Source: Pontibacter anaerobius (lineage in GTDB: Bacteria > Bacteroidota > Bacteroidia > Cytophagales > Hymenobacteraceae). Taken from it: a DNA stretch of 64,000 bases. The translations under genes and the position numbers were made by a program. The stretch covers positions 115,010 to 179,009 of the forward strand of contig NZ_JAPFQO010000012.1 of assembly GCF_026241195.1 (NCBI RefSeq), given 5' to 3'. Positions 25,910-34,472 of the stretch are shown here, piece by piece. Under the pieces are notes generated by a model. It worked only from the letters and a program-made list of their open reading frames with translations. It searched no databases and was not told the DNA's origin. The number at the start of each line of letters is the position of its first letter. Position 1 is the first letter of the stretch.

Positions 25910-26827
25910 TTATGCGCGCGGCGATTCGCTGCCGTAGCTGCTCATGCCGGATTCTGCGCTGTAGTCCGGGCCAGATGTTTCACCTGGTTTGCGGTAACGG
26001 CTGCTGCGCTGGCTATAGTCGTCGTGGTCGCTTACGTAAGAGCGGTTGCTGGCATACAGGCCTGTCGCGTAGTTATCGCCCCGGTTAGCATTACGGATCT
26101 CGCCACGGTAGCGCATATCATCGCTGTCGTAGTCACGGTCATAGTAGCGGTTCTGATTACCTCCACGGTAGTCGTTGTCAGAGCGTCTTTCCTTGTGCTC
26201 GCCACGGTCGTAGTAAGCATCTATGCCCAGCATGTTGTAGCCATGGTCTGAGCGGCCTCTGTACATTTTCTTGTTTTCGTCGCGGCCAAAGTCCTCGTAG
26301 CGGCGACCTGAGCCCTCGTAACGATAGCTGTTGTCCTGGCGGCCGTAGCGGTTGCTGTCGCTGCTACCGGAGCCGGCGCTGTAGTTAGTGCCACGGGAGG
26401 TGCCATACGTGCCGTAGTTATCTTCCGCGCCCCAGCCTGTACCTCTTCTGCGCTCGTAGCCGCCACTTTGCTCATTGCGGCTGTTGCCCATGTACGGGTT
26501 AGGATCACCGTAGTGATAGTCGCTGCCGCGCTCAGTTACGCCACGGTGGCTGCTGGCTCCATACCCCCCTACAGGGCCGCCGCTTCTGTATCCGAAATTA
26601 GGGTCCTGGTTAGAGCTGCGCACATTGCGGTACTCGGCGTTCTGGTCAGGCATACCGTAGTAGTTGCCATGGCGGTTGCTGTAACGGTCTCTGTAGTTCT
26701 CAAACGCTTGGTTGCGATTACGGTTGAGTTCACGGTTGTAGTCATCACCATAGTTGCTGCCACTACGCTCGTCGCGGTGAAGTTTATTCTCGAATTCTCG
26801 ATGGTAATTTGGGTCGTTCCTTTCCAT
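25910..26827 (-). CDS. Disordered low-complexity protein rich in Arg, Asp, Tyr, Gly, Asn, Ser
   Basis: 305 codons, with almost no aliphatic or Cys/Trp residues. The protein is built of loosely repeated short units such as NRYGRQDNSYRYEGSGRRYED and YYDRGEHKERRSDNDYRGG, with Tyr spaced every few residues between Arg and Asp. There is no signal peptide and no recognisable domain, so it should be a soluble, fully disordered protein. Similar Tyr/Arg/Asp-rich proteins occur in other Cytophagales genomes. The composition resembles the sticker-and-spacer sequences of phase-separating proteins. The frame is genuine: it has a start, its own terminator, and other frames show only composition artefacts. 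Function unknown. Confidence 0.8.
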   Translation of the reverse strand: MERNDPNYHREFENKLHRDERSGSNYGDDYNRELNRNRNQAFENYRDRYSNRHGNYYGMPDQNAEYRNVRSSNQDPNFGYRSGGPVGGYGASSHRGVTERGSDYHYGDPNPYMGNSRNEQSGGYERRRGTGWGAEDNYGTYGTSRGTNYSAGSGSSDSNRYGRQDNSYRYEGSGRRYEDFGRDENKKMYRGRSDHGYNMLGIDAYYDRGEHKERRSDNDYRGGNQNRYYDRDYDSDDMRYRGEIRNANRGDNYATGLYASNRSYVSDHDDYSQRSSRYRKPGETSGPDYSAESGMSSYGSESPRA

Positions 26828-27329
26828 AGTTAAGTCTATTTAATTTACATGTGTTCTTCCCTATAAACGCACCTCAGCTATATACGTTGGGTTCTTTCGG
26901 CTTATTGGCTACCGAAAAGGCATCAGGCAAACTCGGGAACCGGATAAGGCATACCACCATATCCGGTAAGCCAGGCTGAGTTATTCTGATGGTTCTGTCT
27001 GTGTGCCAGAACTTCCGGGCCGAAACACCAGTGCCTTAGAAGAGGTACCGGGATATTTTAAGCAGCCCGTACTTACGATGTTACAGATTGGTCGAGGTGT
27101 TCTGCTCATTCATCTATTTCATTCGTTTTAGAGGAATCGTTTTCGTAGGTTTATAAAGACGCCCGATCCGCCTGAAGGAGTGGCGACGTATACTTTTCGA
27201 GCGTGCTTGTTAATACCTGAATAAAGTTTGTTGTTTGTTTATATTTTGGAGTTAACCCCTGTGCCCCGGTGCAGGGGTTTTCTTTTTGATGCTCCGGAAC
27301 AATAATACCGGCAGCAGGTGTAGTAAAGT
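26828..27329. other. Intergenic region with hairpins in a possible leader
   Basis: 502 bp between divergent genes. On the side that would be the leader of the disordered-protein gene are two inverted repeats: TTTCGG/CCGAAA (26895-26900 / 26912-26917) and CCGGATA/TATCCGG (26940-26946 / 26960-26966). No ORF. The hairpin near the plus-strand gene is listed separately. Confidence 0.4.
27254..27289 (+). terminator. Intrinsic terminator or attenuator upstream of the PhoD-like gene
   Basis: AACCCCTG (27254-27261) / CAGGGGTT (27272-27279) followed by TTTTCTTTTT. It sits 40 bp before the ATG at 27330, on the plus strand, where no upstream plus-strand gene exists for it to end. It may be an attenuator in the leader, or end a short unseen RNA. 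Confidence 0.65.
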
Positions 27330-28379
27330 ATGCGCGTAATAAAACTGTTCCTCAAGCATATGCCGCTGGTTACCCTGGCTTTGCTCCTGCTTCTCAATTT
27401 TAAGACTATAGCTCAACCCACGCAAAAGGTGCGTATCGCATTTGGCTCCTGCAACAGCCAGGACGAGCCGCAGCCCCTTTGGCCAGCCATTGTGGCCACG
27501 CAACCCGACCTTTGGATCTGGCTAGGGGACAATATCTACGGCGACACCCAGAACATGGACACGCTGGCCAGCAAGTATAACCGCCAGCAACAGCACCCCG
27601 GTTACAAGGCCCTGCTGCAAACCACCCCTATTACCGGCACCTGGGACGACCACGATTATGGTTACAATGATGCCGGGGGCGATTTTGCGAAAAAGGCGCA
27701 AAGCCAGCAGCTATTCCTCGATTTTATGGGAGTGCCCGCCGATGCTCCTGTTCGGGCACAAGAAGGAATTTACCGAAGCTATACGTATGGCAAGGGGGAG
27801 CAGAAGGTAAAAGTGCTGTTGCTCGATGGTCGCTATAACCGCGCTCCTTTTAACGAGCTGTTCGGTTTGTACCTGCCCAACTACAACGGCGATCTGTTAG
27901 GGGAAGCCCAGTGGCAGTGGCTGGAGCGGGAGCTAACCAACAGCGATGCCCAGATCCACATCATCGCCAGCGGCATGCAGATACTACCCAACGGACACGC
28001 CTATACTAACTGGTCGGCTTATCCTAATTCCCGTAGGCGCTTACTTCAGCTGCTTGAAACCACCCACCCGGCCAACCCCATCCTCCTTTCCGGCGACCGG
28101 CACGTAGGCGAGTTAGGCAAAATTGAACTAGAGGGGTATTCGCAGCCAGTTTATGAGATCACCTCCAGCGGCATGACGCACCACCGCCAGCCCAGCAAAT
28201 ACGGTAACCGTTACCGCGTAGGCGAGCAGGTAGGCGCCCTGAACTTCGGCATACTTGATATAGACTGGGGTGATACCTCCACCAATGTAACGATGCAAAT
28301 CCATGGTGTTGAAAACGAAGTGCTACTGGAGCAAAAGCTGGTGTTCGAAAAAAACCCGGTGCCGGTATCAAGAAGATAG
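27330..28379 (+). CDS. PhoD-like secreted metallophosphatase
   Basis: 349 codons. A Sec signal (LVTLALLLLLNFKTIAQ) precedes the PhoD superfamily core: IAFGSCNSQ, WLGDNIYGDTQNM, ITGTWDDHDYGYNDAGGDF (metal ligands) and LLSGDRHVGELGKIE with TSSGMTH. These match the alkaline phosphatase D / phosphodiesterase D group, which hydrolyses phosphate mono- or diesters with Fe/Ca. Shorter than Bacillus PhoD because the N-terminal beta domain is absent; this is the compact form common in Bacteroidota. It should act in the periplasm or outside. Confidence 0.9.
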   Translation: MRVIKLFLKHMPLVTLALLLLLNFKTIAQPTQKVRIAFGSCNSQDEPQPLWPAIVATQPDLWIWLGDNIYGDTQNMDTLASKYNRQQQHPGYKALLQTTPITGTWDDHDYGYNDAGGDFAKKAQSQQLFLDFMGVPADAPVRAQEGIYRSYTYGKGEQKVKVLLLDGRYNRAPFNELFGLYLPNYNGDLLGEAQWQWLERELTNSDAQIHIIASGMQILPNGHAYTNWSAYPNSRRRLLQLLETTHPANPILLSGDRHVGELGKIELEGYSQPVYEITSSGMTHHRQPSKYGNRYRVGEQVGALNFGILDIDWGDTSTNVTMQIHGVENEVLLEQKLVFEKNPVPVSRR

Positions 28380-28392
28380 ACTCAGTCATAAA

Positions 28393-28427
28393 AAAAGCGG
28401 GCTGCCAAAGTATGGCAGCCCGCTTTT
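28393..28427. terminator. Bidirectional terminator, 15-bp stem
   Basis: AAAAGCGGGCTGCCA (28393-28407) / TGGCAGCCCGCTTTT (28413-28427) with loop AAGTA. The AAGTATGG word spans the loop. It ends both the phosphatase gene and the convergent amidohydrolase gene. Confidence 0.93.
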
Positions 28428-28448
28428 CAATATAGCAGCAAGTATAAA

Positions 28449-29795
28449 TCACTTACCTGAAGAGGATGAGGTAGCACCAGCCGGCACTTGCTGCTGCTGG
28501 TTTTTATACTTGTTATCGAACTTCTCGTAGAGGTACTTCTGCTTGTTGTTCAGGTCGATGTTGCGGCCCTGGATGAAAGCATAGGTCACGTTATTGGTAC
28601 GCATGTCCAGCAGGTCGCCGGAGGATACTACCAGCGTAGCATCTTTGCCTACCTCCACGGAGCCTGCCTGTTTCTCTATGCCCAGGATCTTTGCCGTATT
28701 CAGCGTGACAGCCGCCAGCGCCTGCTCCTTATCTAAACCATAGGCAGCGGCCGTGCCCGCAATAAACGGCAGGTTACGTGTGCCATGTATGCTCAGGTCA
28801 TAGTCCAGCGCGAACGGGATGCCGGCTTTGTGCAACAGGTAAGGCGTTTTGTACGGCATATCCACATCTTCCTCGGCTCTTGATGGCAAGGCGTGTACAC
28901 CGGAGTAGATCACCGAAACGTTGTTCGCCTTCAGGAAATCGGCCACGGCTACGGCATCGCGGGCACCCACCACCACAATATCCTTTACGTTGTGCTTCTT
29001 CGCGAAATTCACCCCCTCAATCATCTCCTTGCCATAGTTAGCATGGATGTACAGCTTTCTGGAGCCGTCGAACAGGCCAGCCATAGAAGCTAATTTCAGG
29101 TTCTCGCTGTCGTGCTTGCCAGACTTATACACCGATGCATCACGAAACAGCTTCTCGAGCTCCAGCATTGTTTTCTCACGCTCTGCTGCCATTCGCTTCA
29201 GGCGCTCATCGGCACTGCTGTTGCCTGTTTCGATGAGCATGTTCGGCCAGTTCAGGTGCATGCCTTCATCGGCTTTTACAATGGCGTCTTCCCAGTTCCA
29301 GGCATCCAGCTGCACGATAGATGAGGTGCCGGAGATAGTACCTCCTACTGGTGTCAGCTGTGTCATCAGCACACCGTTGGCACGTACCGTCGGGATGATA
29401 TCAGAGTCTGTGTTATAAGCGATCACAGAGCGCACGTTCGGGTTCATCTCCCCTACCTCGCGCCAGTCTATAGTGGCGCGCACACTCTCTACCTCGTTCA
29501 GGCCAAGGGTGGCGTTAGGTTGGATGAGTCCCGGGTAAATGTGCTGGCCTGTTACGTCTACTACGTCGTAGCCGCTCAGGTTAGCCTCGCTCTGCGGACC
29601 GGCGTACGTAATCTTTCCGTTATCGAATCCTACGGCAGCGTTCTGCACCACCTTTCCGTTGCCTATGTGCAGGGTGGCTCCCTTCAGCAGCATCGGTTTG
29701 CTTTGCTTAGGCGCCGGGGCAGGTACCTGCGCCATTACCGGCACGGCAAAAAACAGCGCCACCAAAGCAGAAATATATCTTTTATGCATCTTCAT
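28449..29795 (-). CDS. Secreted amidohydrolase-fold protein lacking the HxH metal motif
   Basis: 448 codons. A Sec signal (LVALFFAVPVMAQ) precedes an amidohydrolase-type barrel: composite N-terminal beta domain (LLKGATLHIGNGKVVQNAAVGFDNGKITYAG), then barrel strands ending with AAAYGLDKEQALAAVTLNTAKILGIEKQAGSVEVGKDATLVV, the usual C-terminal signature. At the place where the HxH motif should follow, it reads QHIYPGLIQPNATLGL, so the metal-binding pair is lost. It may be a non-catalytic partner of the larger amidohydrolase encoded 17 bp upstream (29813-32839). Confidence 0.85.
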   Translation of the reverse strand: MKMHKRYISALVALFFAVPVMAQVPAPAPKQSKPMLLKGATLHIGNGKVVQNAAVGFDNGKITYAGPQSEANLSGYDVVDVTGQHIYPGLIQPNATLGLNEVESVRATIDWREVGEMNPNVRSVIAYNTDSDIIPTVRANGVLMTQLTPVGGTISGTSSIVQLDAWNWEDAIVKADEGMHLNWPNMLIETGNSSADERLKRMAAEREKTMLELEKLFRDASVYKSGKHDSENLKLASMAGLFDGSRKLYIHANYGKEMIEGVNFAKKHNVKDIVVVGARDAVAVADFLKANNVSVIYSGVHALPSRAEEDVDMPYKTPYLLHKAGIPFALDYDLSIHGTRNLPFIAGTAAAYGLDKEQALAAVTLNTAKILGIEKQAGSVEVGKDATLVVSSGDLLDMRTNNVTYAFIQGRNIDLNNKQKYLYEKFDNKYKNQQQQVPAGATSSSSGK

Positions 29796-29812
29796 GTTCG
29801 GATCAGTTTAAA

Positions 29813-32800
29813 TTAGTAAGCAAAGTATGATTCCTCCTCGTTGTGCTCCACATCTTCGCAGTGCACCACGTGCGCCTTCTTGCTTCTAGGAGCCTGTATT
29901 TTAGCGCCACCGGACTTCTCAGTCAGCATTTTCTGCACCAGGCGCATACGCTCCTGCTCCAGCTCCTCGCGCAGCTGCTCGTCACGCTCCACATCGTAGT
30001 AAGCCACGCCGTCCACAAAGGTCTTCAGCGGCTTGGCATAGATAGAAAGCGGATGCTCGTTCCACAGCACCACGTCAGCGTCTTTGCCTGCTTTCAGGCT
30101 ACCCATTCTGTTGTCGAGGTGCAGGAGTTTGGCTGGGTTCAGGGTCACCATTTTCAGGGCGTCTTCTTCACTCATGCCGGTATACTTCACACTTTTGGCT
30201 GCTTCCTGGTTCAGGCGGCGGGCCATCTCGGCGTCGTCAGAGTTGATAGCGGTAACGATGCCCATCTGGTTCATAATGCCGGCGTTCTGCGGAATCGCAT
30301 CTTTTACCTCCATTTTATAAGCCCACCAGTCGGCGAAGGTAGAGCCCCCTACACCATGCGCCTTCATCTTATCGGCCACTTTGTAGCCTTCCAGGATGTG
30401 TGTGAAGGTGTTCACCTTAAAGCCCATCTCATCAGCAACGTTCATCAGCATGTTGATCTCAGACTGCACATAAGAGTGGCAGGTGATAAAGCGCTTCTCG
30501 TTCAGGATCTCCACCAATGCATCTAATTCCAGGTCACGACGTGGGGCCGGGGTCTTGGATTTCTCGCGCTTGCTCAGTTTGTTGTAGTTCTTATGGGCCT
30601 GCTCATACTCTTTAGCACGCTGGAAGGCATCTACAAACACCTGCTCCACACCCATTCTGGACTGCGGGAAACGGATGGTCTGTGTGCTGCCCCAGTTCGA
30701 CTGCTTCACGTTCTCACCCAGTGCAAACTTGATGTAGCCGTCAGCGTTTTCTACCAGCATCTCATCAGCGCTCTTGCCCCAACGCAGCTTCACGATAGCA
30801 GACTGCCCACCGATCGGGTTGGCAGAACCGTGCAGTAGCTGCGATGTGGTAACGCCACCAGCTAGCTGGCGGTAAATATTAATATCTTCCGGATCCACCA
30901 CATCGGCCATGCGCACTTCAGAGGTTACAGACTGTGTGCCTTCGTTTACGCCATCCAGCGCAATGTGCGAGTGCTCGTCGATAATACCAGGCGTAACATG
31001 CTTGCCTGTACCGTCTATCACTTTGGCGCCAGACTCGCTCAGGTTTTTACCTACCTTGGCTATTTTGCCATTCTTCAGCAACACATCTGCGTTCTCCAGC
31101 TTACCCTCTTTCTCGTTTGTCCAAACAGTGGCGTTCTTGATAAGTATAGTTTCCTGCTTAGGCAGTTCCGGCTGTCCATAAGCCTGGAACGGGTAGATCA
31201 TGCTGCCGATAACGGCATTCTCCTCCTCTTTCTTCGCACGGTCTTTCTTCTCCTTCTCAGTCATCGCCTCTGAGTAAGCAGCAGTCCATTTCACAGAAGA
31301 CGCGTTTGGCAACTGGCCTTCGCCCTGCAGGTTCTTGTCGGCTACCCAGCCGCTCAGTCGGATGCTTTGTTTGCTGTCTTTGCTCTCGGTAAAAGAAATG
31401 GTAACCAGGCTACCGTTAAAGTTGATGTTGCCTTTTACTGTATCCTTGGCGATTACCTGCAGCTCCGGCTTCTCGGCTGTGCCCGAGATCAGCAGCTTAC
31501 GGCCTGTGTCATTGCCTAACTTTAAAGTATAAACACCGCGGTAGTCAGCTGGCACGTCAGACAGTTTATACTGCTCGCCCTGCACCCAGTTCTCAAGTAT
31601 AAGCCCATCTTCTGAGAACAGGTTGTCGGTAGTGATGATGAAATTGGCCAGCATGCCTTTGCTCAGGCTACCTACCTGGTTATCGGCTTTCAGAAGCTTG
31701 GCTGGTGTAGCTGTCAGAGCTTTCAGGGCCTCCTCCTCGCTCAGGCCATACTTTACGGCCTTGCGCAGGTTCGGCAGGAAGTCTTTTTTATCTTTCAGAT
31801 CATGCGCGGTAAAAGCGATGGTGACGCCCGCCTTCTGCAGCAGGGCCGCATTGGCAGGGGCCATTTCCCAGTGCTTCATGTCTTCTAAGGACACGCGGCG
31901 CGCATCAAACGGATCTTCCACGTTATAAGCCTTCGGGAAGTCCAGCGACAGGATGATCGGGGCGTTGGTCGCCTTGATCTGCGGCAGCATCTGGTACTCG
32001 TCGCCGGCACCTTTCATGATATACTGCTTCCCAAACTCGTCCCCTACTTTATCGGCACGGAGTACGTTCAGCTTGTTATCCGCCTCAAAAATCTGCGGAT
32101 AGTTGTTGGCCTGTGCAAAGGCTGTCAGGGAGATGTTCTGCTCTTTCTGCGGATTCCGTGCGTTCCACTGGGCATCCAGGTACGTCTGGCGCAGCAGAGC
32201 CACAGAGCCCATCAGCGAGTTCGGGTAATCCTGCTTTGAGGAGCCTTTCTCAAACGATAACGCGCCAGCGGCTTTATCTTTCAGTACGACTTCATTCTCA
32301 CGCTTTTCAGCCAGTGTTACCAGTGCGGCTGTTCCGCGGGCAATGCCATCACGGTGCACGGCCAGCACCGTACCGAAGCCCTGCTTACGCATCTCTGCGG
32401 CTTTCCTGGCATCCACCTTAAACAACTCCACCGCGTCTGTCTCCGGACGGATGGCCTCATTCCAGTTGTAGGCACCCTCTCTGGTAGACTCCATTTGTGG
32501 GGCAGCACGCCAGTTGCGGCGCTCTATTTTTATTTCCGGCAGGCCATAGTCGCTGAACATATCCACCAAACCCGGGTAGATATGCTTGCCCTTGGCATCC
32601 ATTACCACAGCTCCGGCAGGCACTTTCAGGTTGGCACCCACGGCTTCCACTTTGCCATTACGGATAATGAGCGTGGCGTTCGGAATGGCTGTTTTATAAT
32701 CGGTGTGAACGGTGGCGTTGGTGAAGGCCACGAGTCCGGCGCGTTCGTCGTACACGCCGTTGCGCGGAAAAGTCTCCTGCGCCATTACACCACCTGCGCT

Positions 32801-32839
32801 AAAAGCAAGGCAGGCTGCAATGGTTAGAATTTTCTTCAT
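29813..32839 (-). CDS. Secreted double-barrel amidohydrolase (one active, one degenerate half)
   Basis: 1008 codons from the ATG at 32839, chosen because it directly precedes a signal peptide (ILTIAACLAFSAGGVMAQ). The first half (to about 450) has the fold but reads HIYPGLVDMFSDYGL where the HxH should be. The second half (from about 560) is complete: VTPGIIDEHSHIALDG (HxH), ITCHSYVQSEIN, NTFTHILEGYKVADKMKAHGVGGSTFADWWAYK (His) and INSDDAEMARRL (Asp). The family cleaves cyclic or linear amides, often of imidazole or peptide type. It is the first gene of a two-gene operon with 28449-29795. The substrate is unknown. Confidence 0.88.
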   Translation of the reverse strand: MKKILTIAACLAFSAGGVMAQETFPRNGVYDERAGLVAFTNATVHTDYKTAIPNATLIIRNGKVEAVGANLKVPAGAVVMDAKGKHIYPGLVDMFSDYGLPEIKIERRNWRAAPQMESTREGAYNWNEAIRPETDAVELFKVDARKAAEMRKQGFGTVLAVHRDGIARGTAALVTLAEKRENEVVLKDKAAGALSFEKGSSKQDYPNSLMGSVALLRQTYLDAQWNARNPQKEQNISLTAFAQANNYPQIFEADNKLNVLRADKVGDEFGKQYIMKGAGDEYQMLPQIKATNAPIILSLDFPKAYNVEDPFDARRVSLEDMKHWEMAPANAALLQKAGVTIAFTAHDLKDKKDFLPNLRKAVKYGLSEEEALKALTATPAKLLKADNQVGSLSKGMLANFIITTDNLFSEDGLILENWVQGEQYKLSDVPADYRGVYTLKLGNDTGRKLLISGTAEKPELQVIAKDTVKGNINFNGSLVTISFTESKDSKQSIRLSGWVADKNLQGEGQLPNASSVKWTAAYSEAMTEKEKKDRAKKEEENAVIGSMIYPFQAYGQPELPKQETILIKNATVWTNEKEGKLENADVLLKNGKIAKVGKNLSESGAKVIDGTGKHVTPGIIDEHSHIALDGVNEGTQSVTSEVRMADVVDPEDINIYRQLAGGVTTSQLLHGSANPIGGQSAIVKLRWGKSADEMLVENADGYIKFALGENVKQSNWGSTQTIRFPQSRMGVEQVFVDAFQRAKEYEQAHKNYNKLSKREKSKTPAPRRDLELDALVEILNEKRFITCHSYVQSEINMLMNVADEMGFKVNTFTHILEGYKVADKMKAHGVGGSTFADWWAYKMEVKDAIPQNAGIMNQMGIVTAINSDDAEMARRLNQEAAKSVKYTGMSEEDALKMVTLNPAKLLHLDNRMGSLKAGKDADVVLWNEHPLSIYAKPLKTFVDGVAYYDVERDEQLREELEQERMRLVQKMLTEKSGGAKIQAPRSKKAHVVHCEDVEHNEEESYFAY

Positions 32840-33261
32840 GCTGTAGATTGTGGGTGATAGATTAAGGTTTAGACAAGTTTCGGTTATCAAGTTAAGCATC
32901 AGGGAGATAAAAAACTATCTATTGCAGATGCTAAATTGTGAACTTTGACTGCAGCTGATGCTAAAAGTTTAATTCAGTAGAGAAGTTTTCGGCTAGTCCG
33001 GCGCAGGCGCATAGCCCCGTAGCTGTAGGAGCACGGATTTGGAAATCCGCAGGTAACAGCATGCGATTATTAGTTAGCCCGTTACCCTCAATGCAGACCT
33101 TAGCATCTGGTGTTACACCATATTTTATCAGTCCGCTTCCAGCCTTTGGTTTCTATTTTAAGAATCATGTATATTAAGCATCCGCAATTTAAATCAGCAC
33201 CCTTACATACTGACCAACAACATGTTGCATACTTCATTATTAACTTATCAGCACTACTTTT
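32840..33261. other. Divergent intergenic region with hairpin and GATGCTAA repeats
   Basis: 422 bp. The palindrome CGGATTT-gg-AAATCCG lies at 33034-33049 within a GC-rich block (32995-33060). GATGCTAA occurs twice (near 32927 and 32957) and once inverted (near 33100), flanking that block. No ORF or promoter could be supported. Confidence 0.4.
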
Positions 33262-34383
33262 ATGAAAAAGACACTTTATCTCCTGCTGCTGGTAAGCTGC
33301 TGGAGTTTCTGTAACAGGGGCATGGCGTCAACTGCCTCCGACACCACCTCACTGCCGGCAAGTATAAAAGGGTTCATCCCTATACCGGTGTTATACTATA
33401 CCCCGGATACCCGGCTGGGCATGGGCGCCGCCGTGATAGGCTATCTCCGCCTTAAAAGCAAAACCGACACCACCTACACCCGCCTTTCCACGGCACGTGT
33501 CTTGGTAGACTATACCCTTAACAAACAGACGGACCAGCAACTGGAGTGGAACGGATTTACCCGGGATGAGAAATTCTTACTGCGTGGTGAGCTGCGGCAC
33601 CGGATTTACACCGACAGGTTCTATGGCATTGGCAACGACACCGAACTGGAAGACGAGGGCAAGTATGACTACTCGCTGGTGGGCATGCGCTTCGGGGGGC
33701 TTCGCAACCTGGGGAACCAAGTATTCGTGGGCCTCGATTACCAGCTGACCAACTATTACAATCTTAGTTACGATTCGATCAACGAGGACCGCGAAAGCCT
33801 GCTCCAGTCTCAGCAGATACCCGGCTACCAGGGTGGCCTGAACAGTGGCGCCGGGCTTGTGTTCCTGATTGATACCCGCGATAACACCGCTTTTGCAAGC
33901 AGCGGGATGCTTTTGGAGGCGTCGGCCTATCATTTCGGAAAAATGTTCGGAGGCGATTTTGACTATCAGAATTATAACCTGAGCTTTAGTAAGTATAAAG
34001 CCCTGCGGGCGGGGCGGGTTTTAGCCTTCAACACTGTCTTCAACCTGAACAATGGCGAGGTTCCTCTCATGCGCTTAGCGCCTGCGGGAGGCGACAGAAT
34101 CCTGCGCGGGTACGCCAGGAACCGTTTTCTTGCGGATAACTTTGCCGGTGCGCAACTGGAGTACCGCTTTCCGTTATACCGGCGTTTTGGCCTTGCCGCC
34201 TTTACAGGCATAGGAGACGTGTTCAATCATACTTCTGAGGTAAGCTTTTCAAAGCTGAAGTACTCTGTGGGTTCGGGGCTACGCTACGCCCTGAGCAAAG
34301 AGCAGAAGCTGAATGTTCGGGTGGACGTAGGCTACGGACGCGAAGGCAGTAACTTTTATGTGGTGATTGGCGAGGCTTTTTAA
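33262..34383 (+). CDS. BamA/TamA-like outer-membrane protein (no POTRA domains)
   Basis: 373 codons. A signal peptide is followed by an Omp85-type beta-barrel: PIPVLYYTPDTRLGMGAAVIGYLRL, RDEKFLLRGELRHRIYTDRFYGIGND, VFLIDTRDNTAFASSGMLLEASAYHF, GGDRILRGYARNRFLADNFAGAQLEYRFPL (the conserved RGY-type lid loop motif) and the last strand SNFYVVIGEAF ending in Phe. POTRA repeats are absent, so this is the short barrel-only form often seen in Bacteroidota. Its substrate or partner is unknown. Converges on purF. Confidence 0.87.
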   Translation: MKKTLYLLLLVSCWSFCNRGMASTASDTTSLPASIKGFIPIPVLYYTPDTRLGMGAAVIGYLRLKSKTDTTYTRLSTARVLVDYTLNKQTDQQLEWNGFTRDEKFLLRGELRHRIYTDRFYGIGNDTELEDEGKYDYSLVGMRFGGLRNLGNQVFVGLDYQLTNYYNLSYDSINEDRESLLQSQQIPGYQGGLNSGAGLVFLIDTRDNTAFASSGMLLEASAYHFGKMFGGDFDYQNYNLSFSKYKALRAGRVLAFNTVFNLNNGEVPLMRLAPAGGDRILRGYARNRFLADNFAGAQLEYRFPLYRRFGLAAFTGIGDVFNHTSEVSFSKLKYSVGSGLRYALSKEQKLNVRVDVGYGREGSNFYVVIGEAF

Positions 34384-34413
34384 CCAGCGCCATACTTATA
34401 AGCCATAAAAAAA

Positions 34414-34442
34414 CCGGCCGCTGCACAAGGTACAGCGGCCGG
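34414..34442 (-). terminator. Terminator of the nuo-purF transcript
   Basis: CCGGCCGCTG (34414-34423) / CAGCGGCCGG (34433-34442); on the minus strand it is followed by a run of seven T. AAGTAT and ATACTT words lie directly beside it (about 34445-34463). Confidence 0.93.
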
Positions 34443-34472
34443 CCACAAGTATGATTTTATACTTTATATTTC

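Noticed and set aside
28393..28427. CRISPR-like or IS-type repeat
   Set aside because: It is a single bidirectional terminator between convergent genes.
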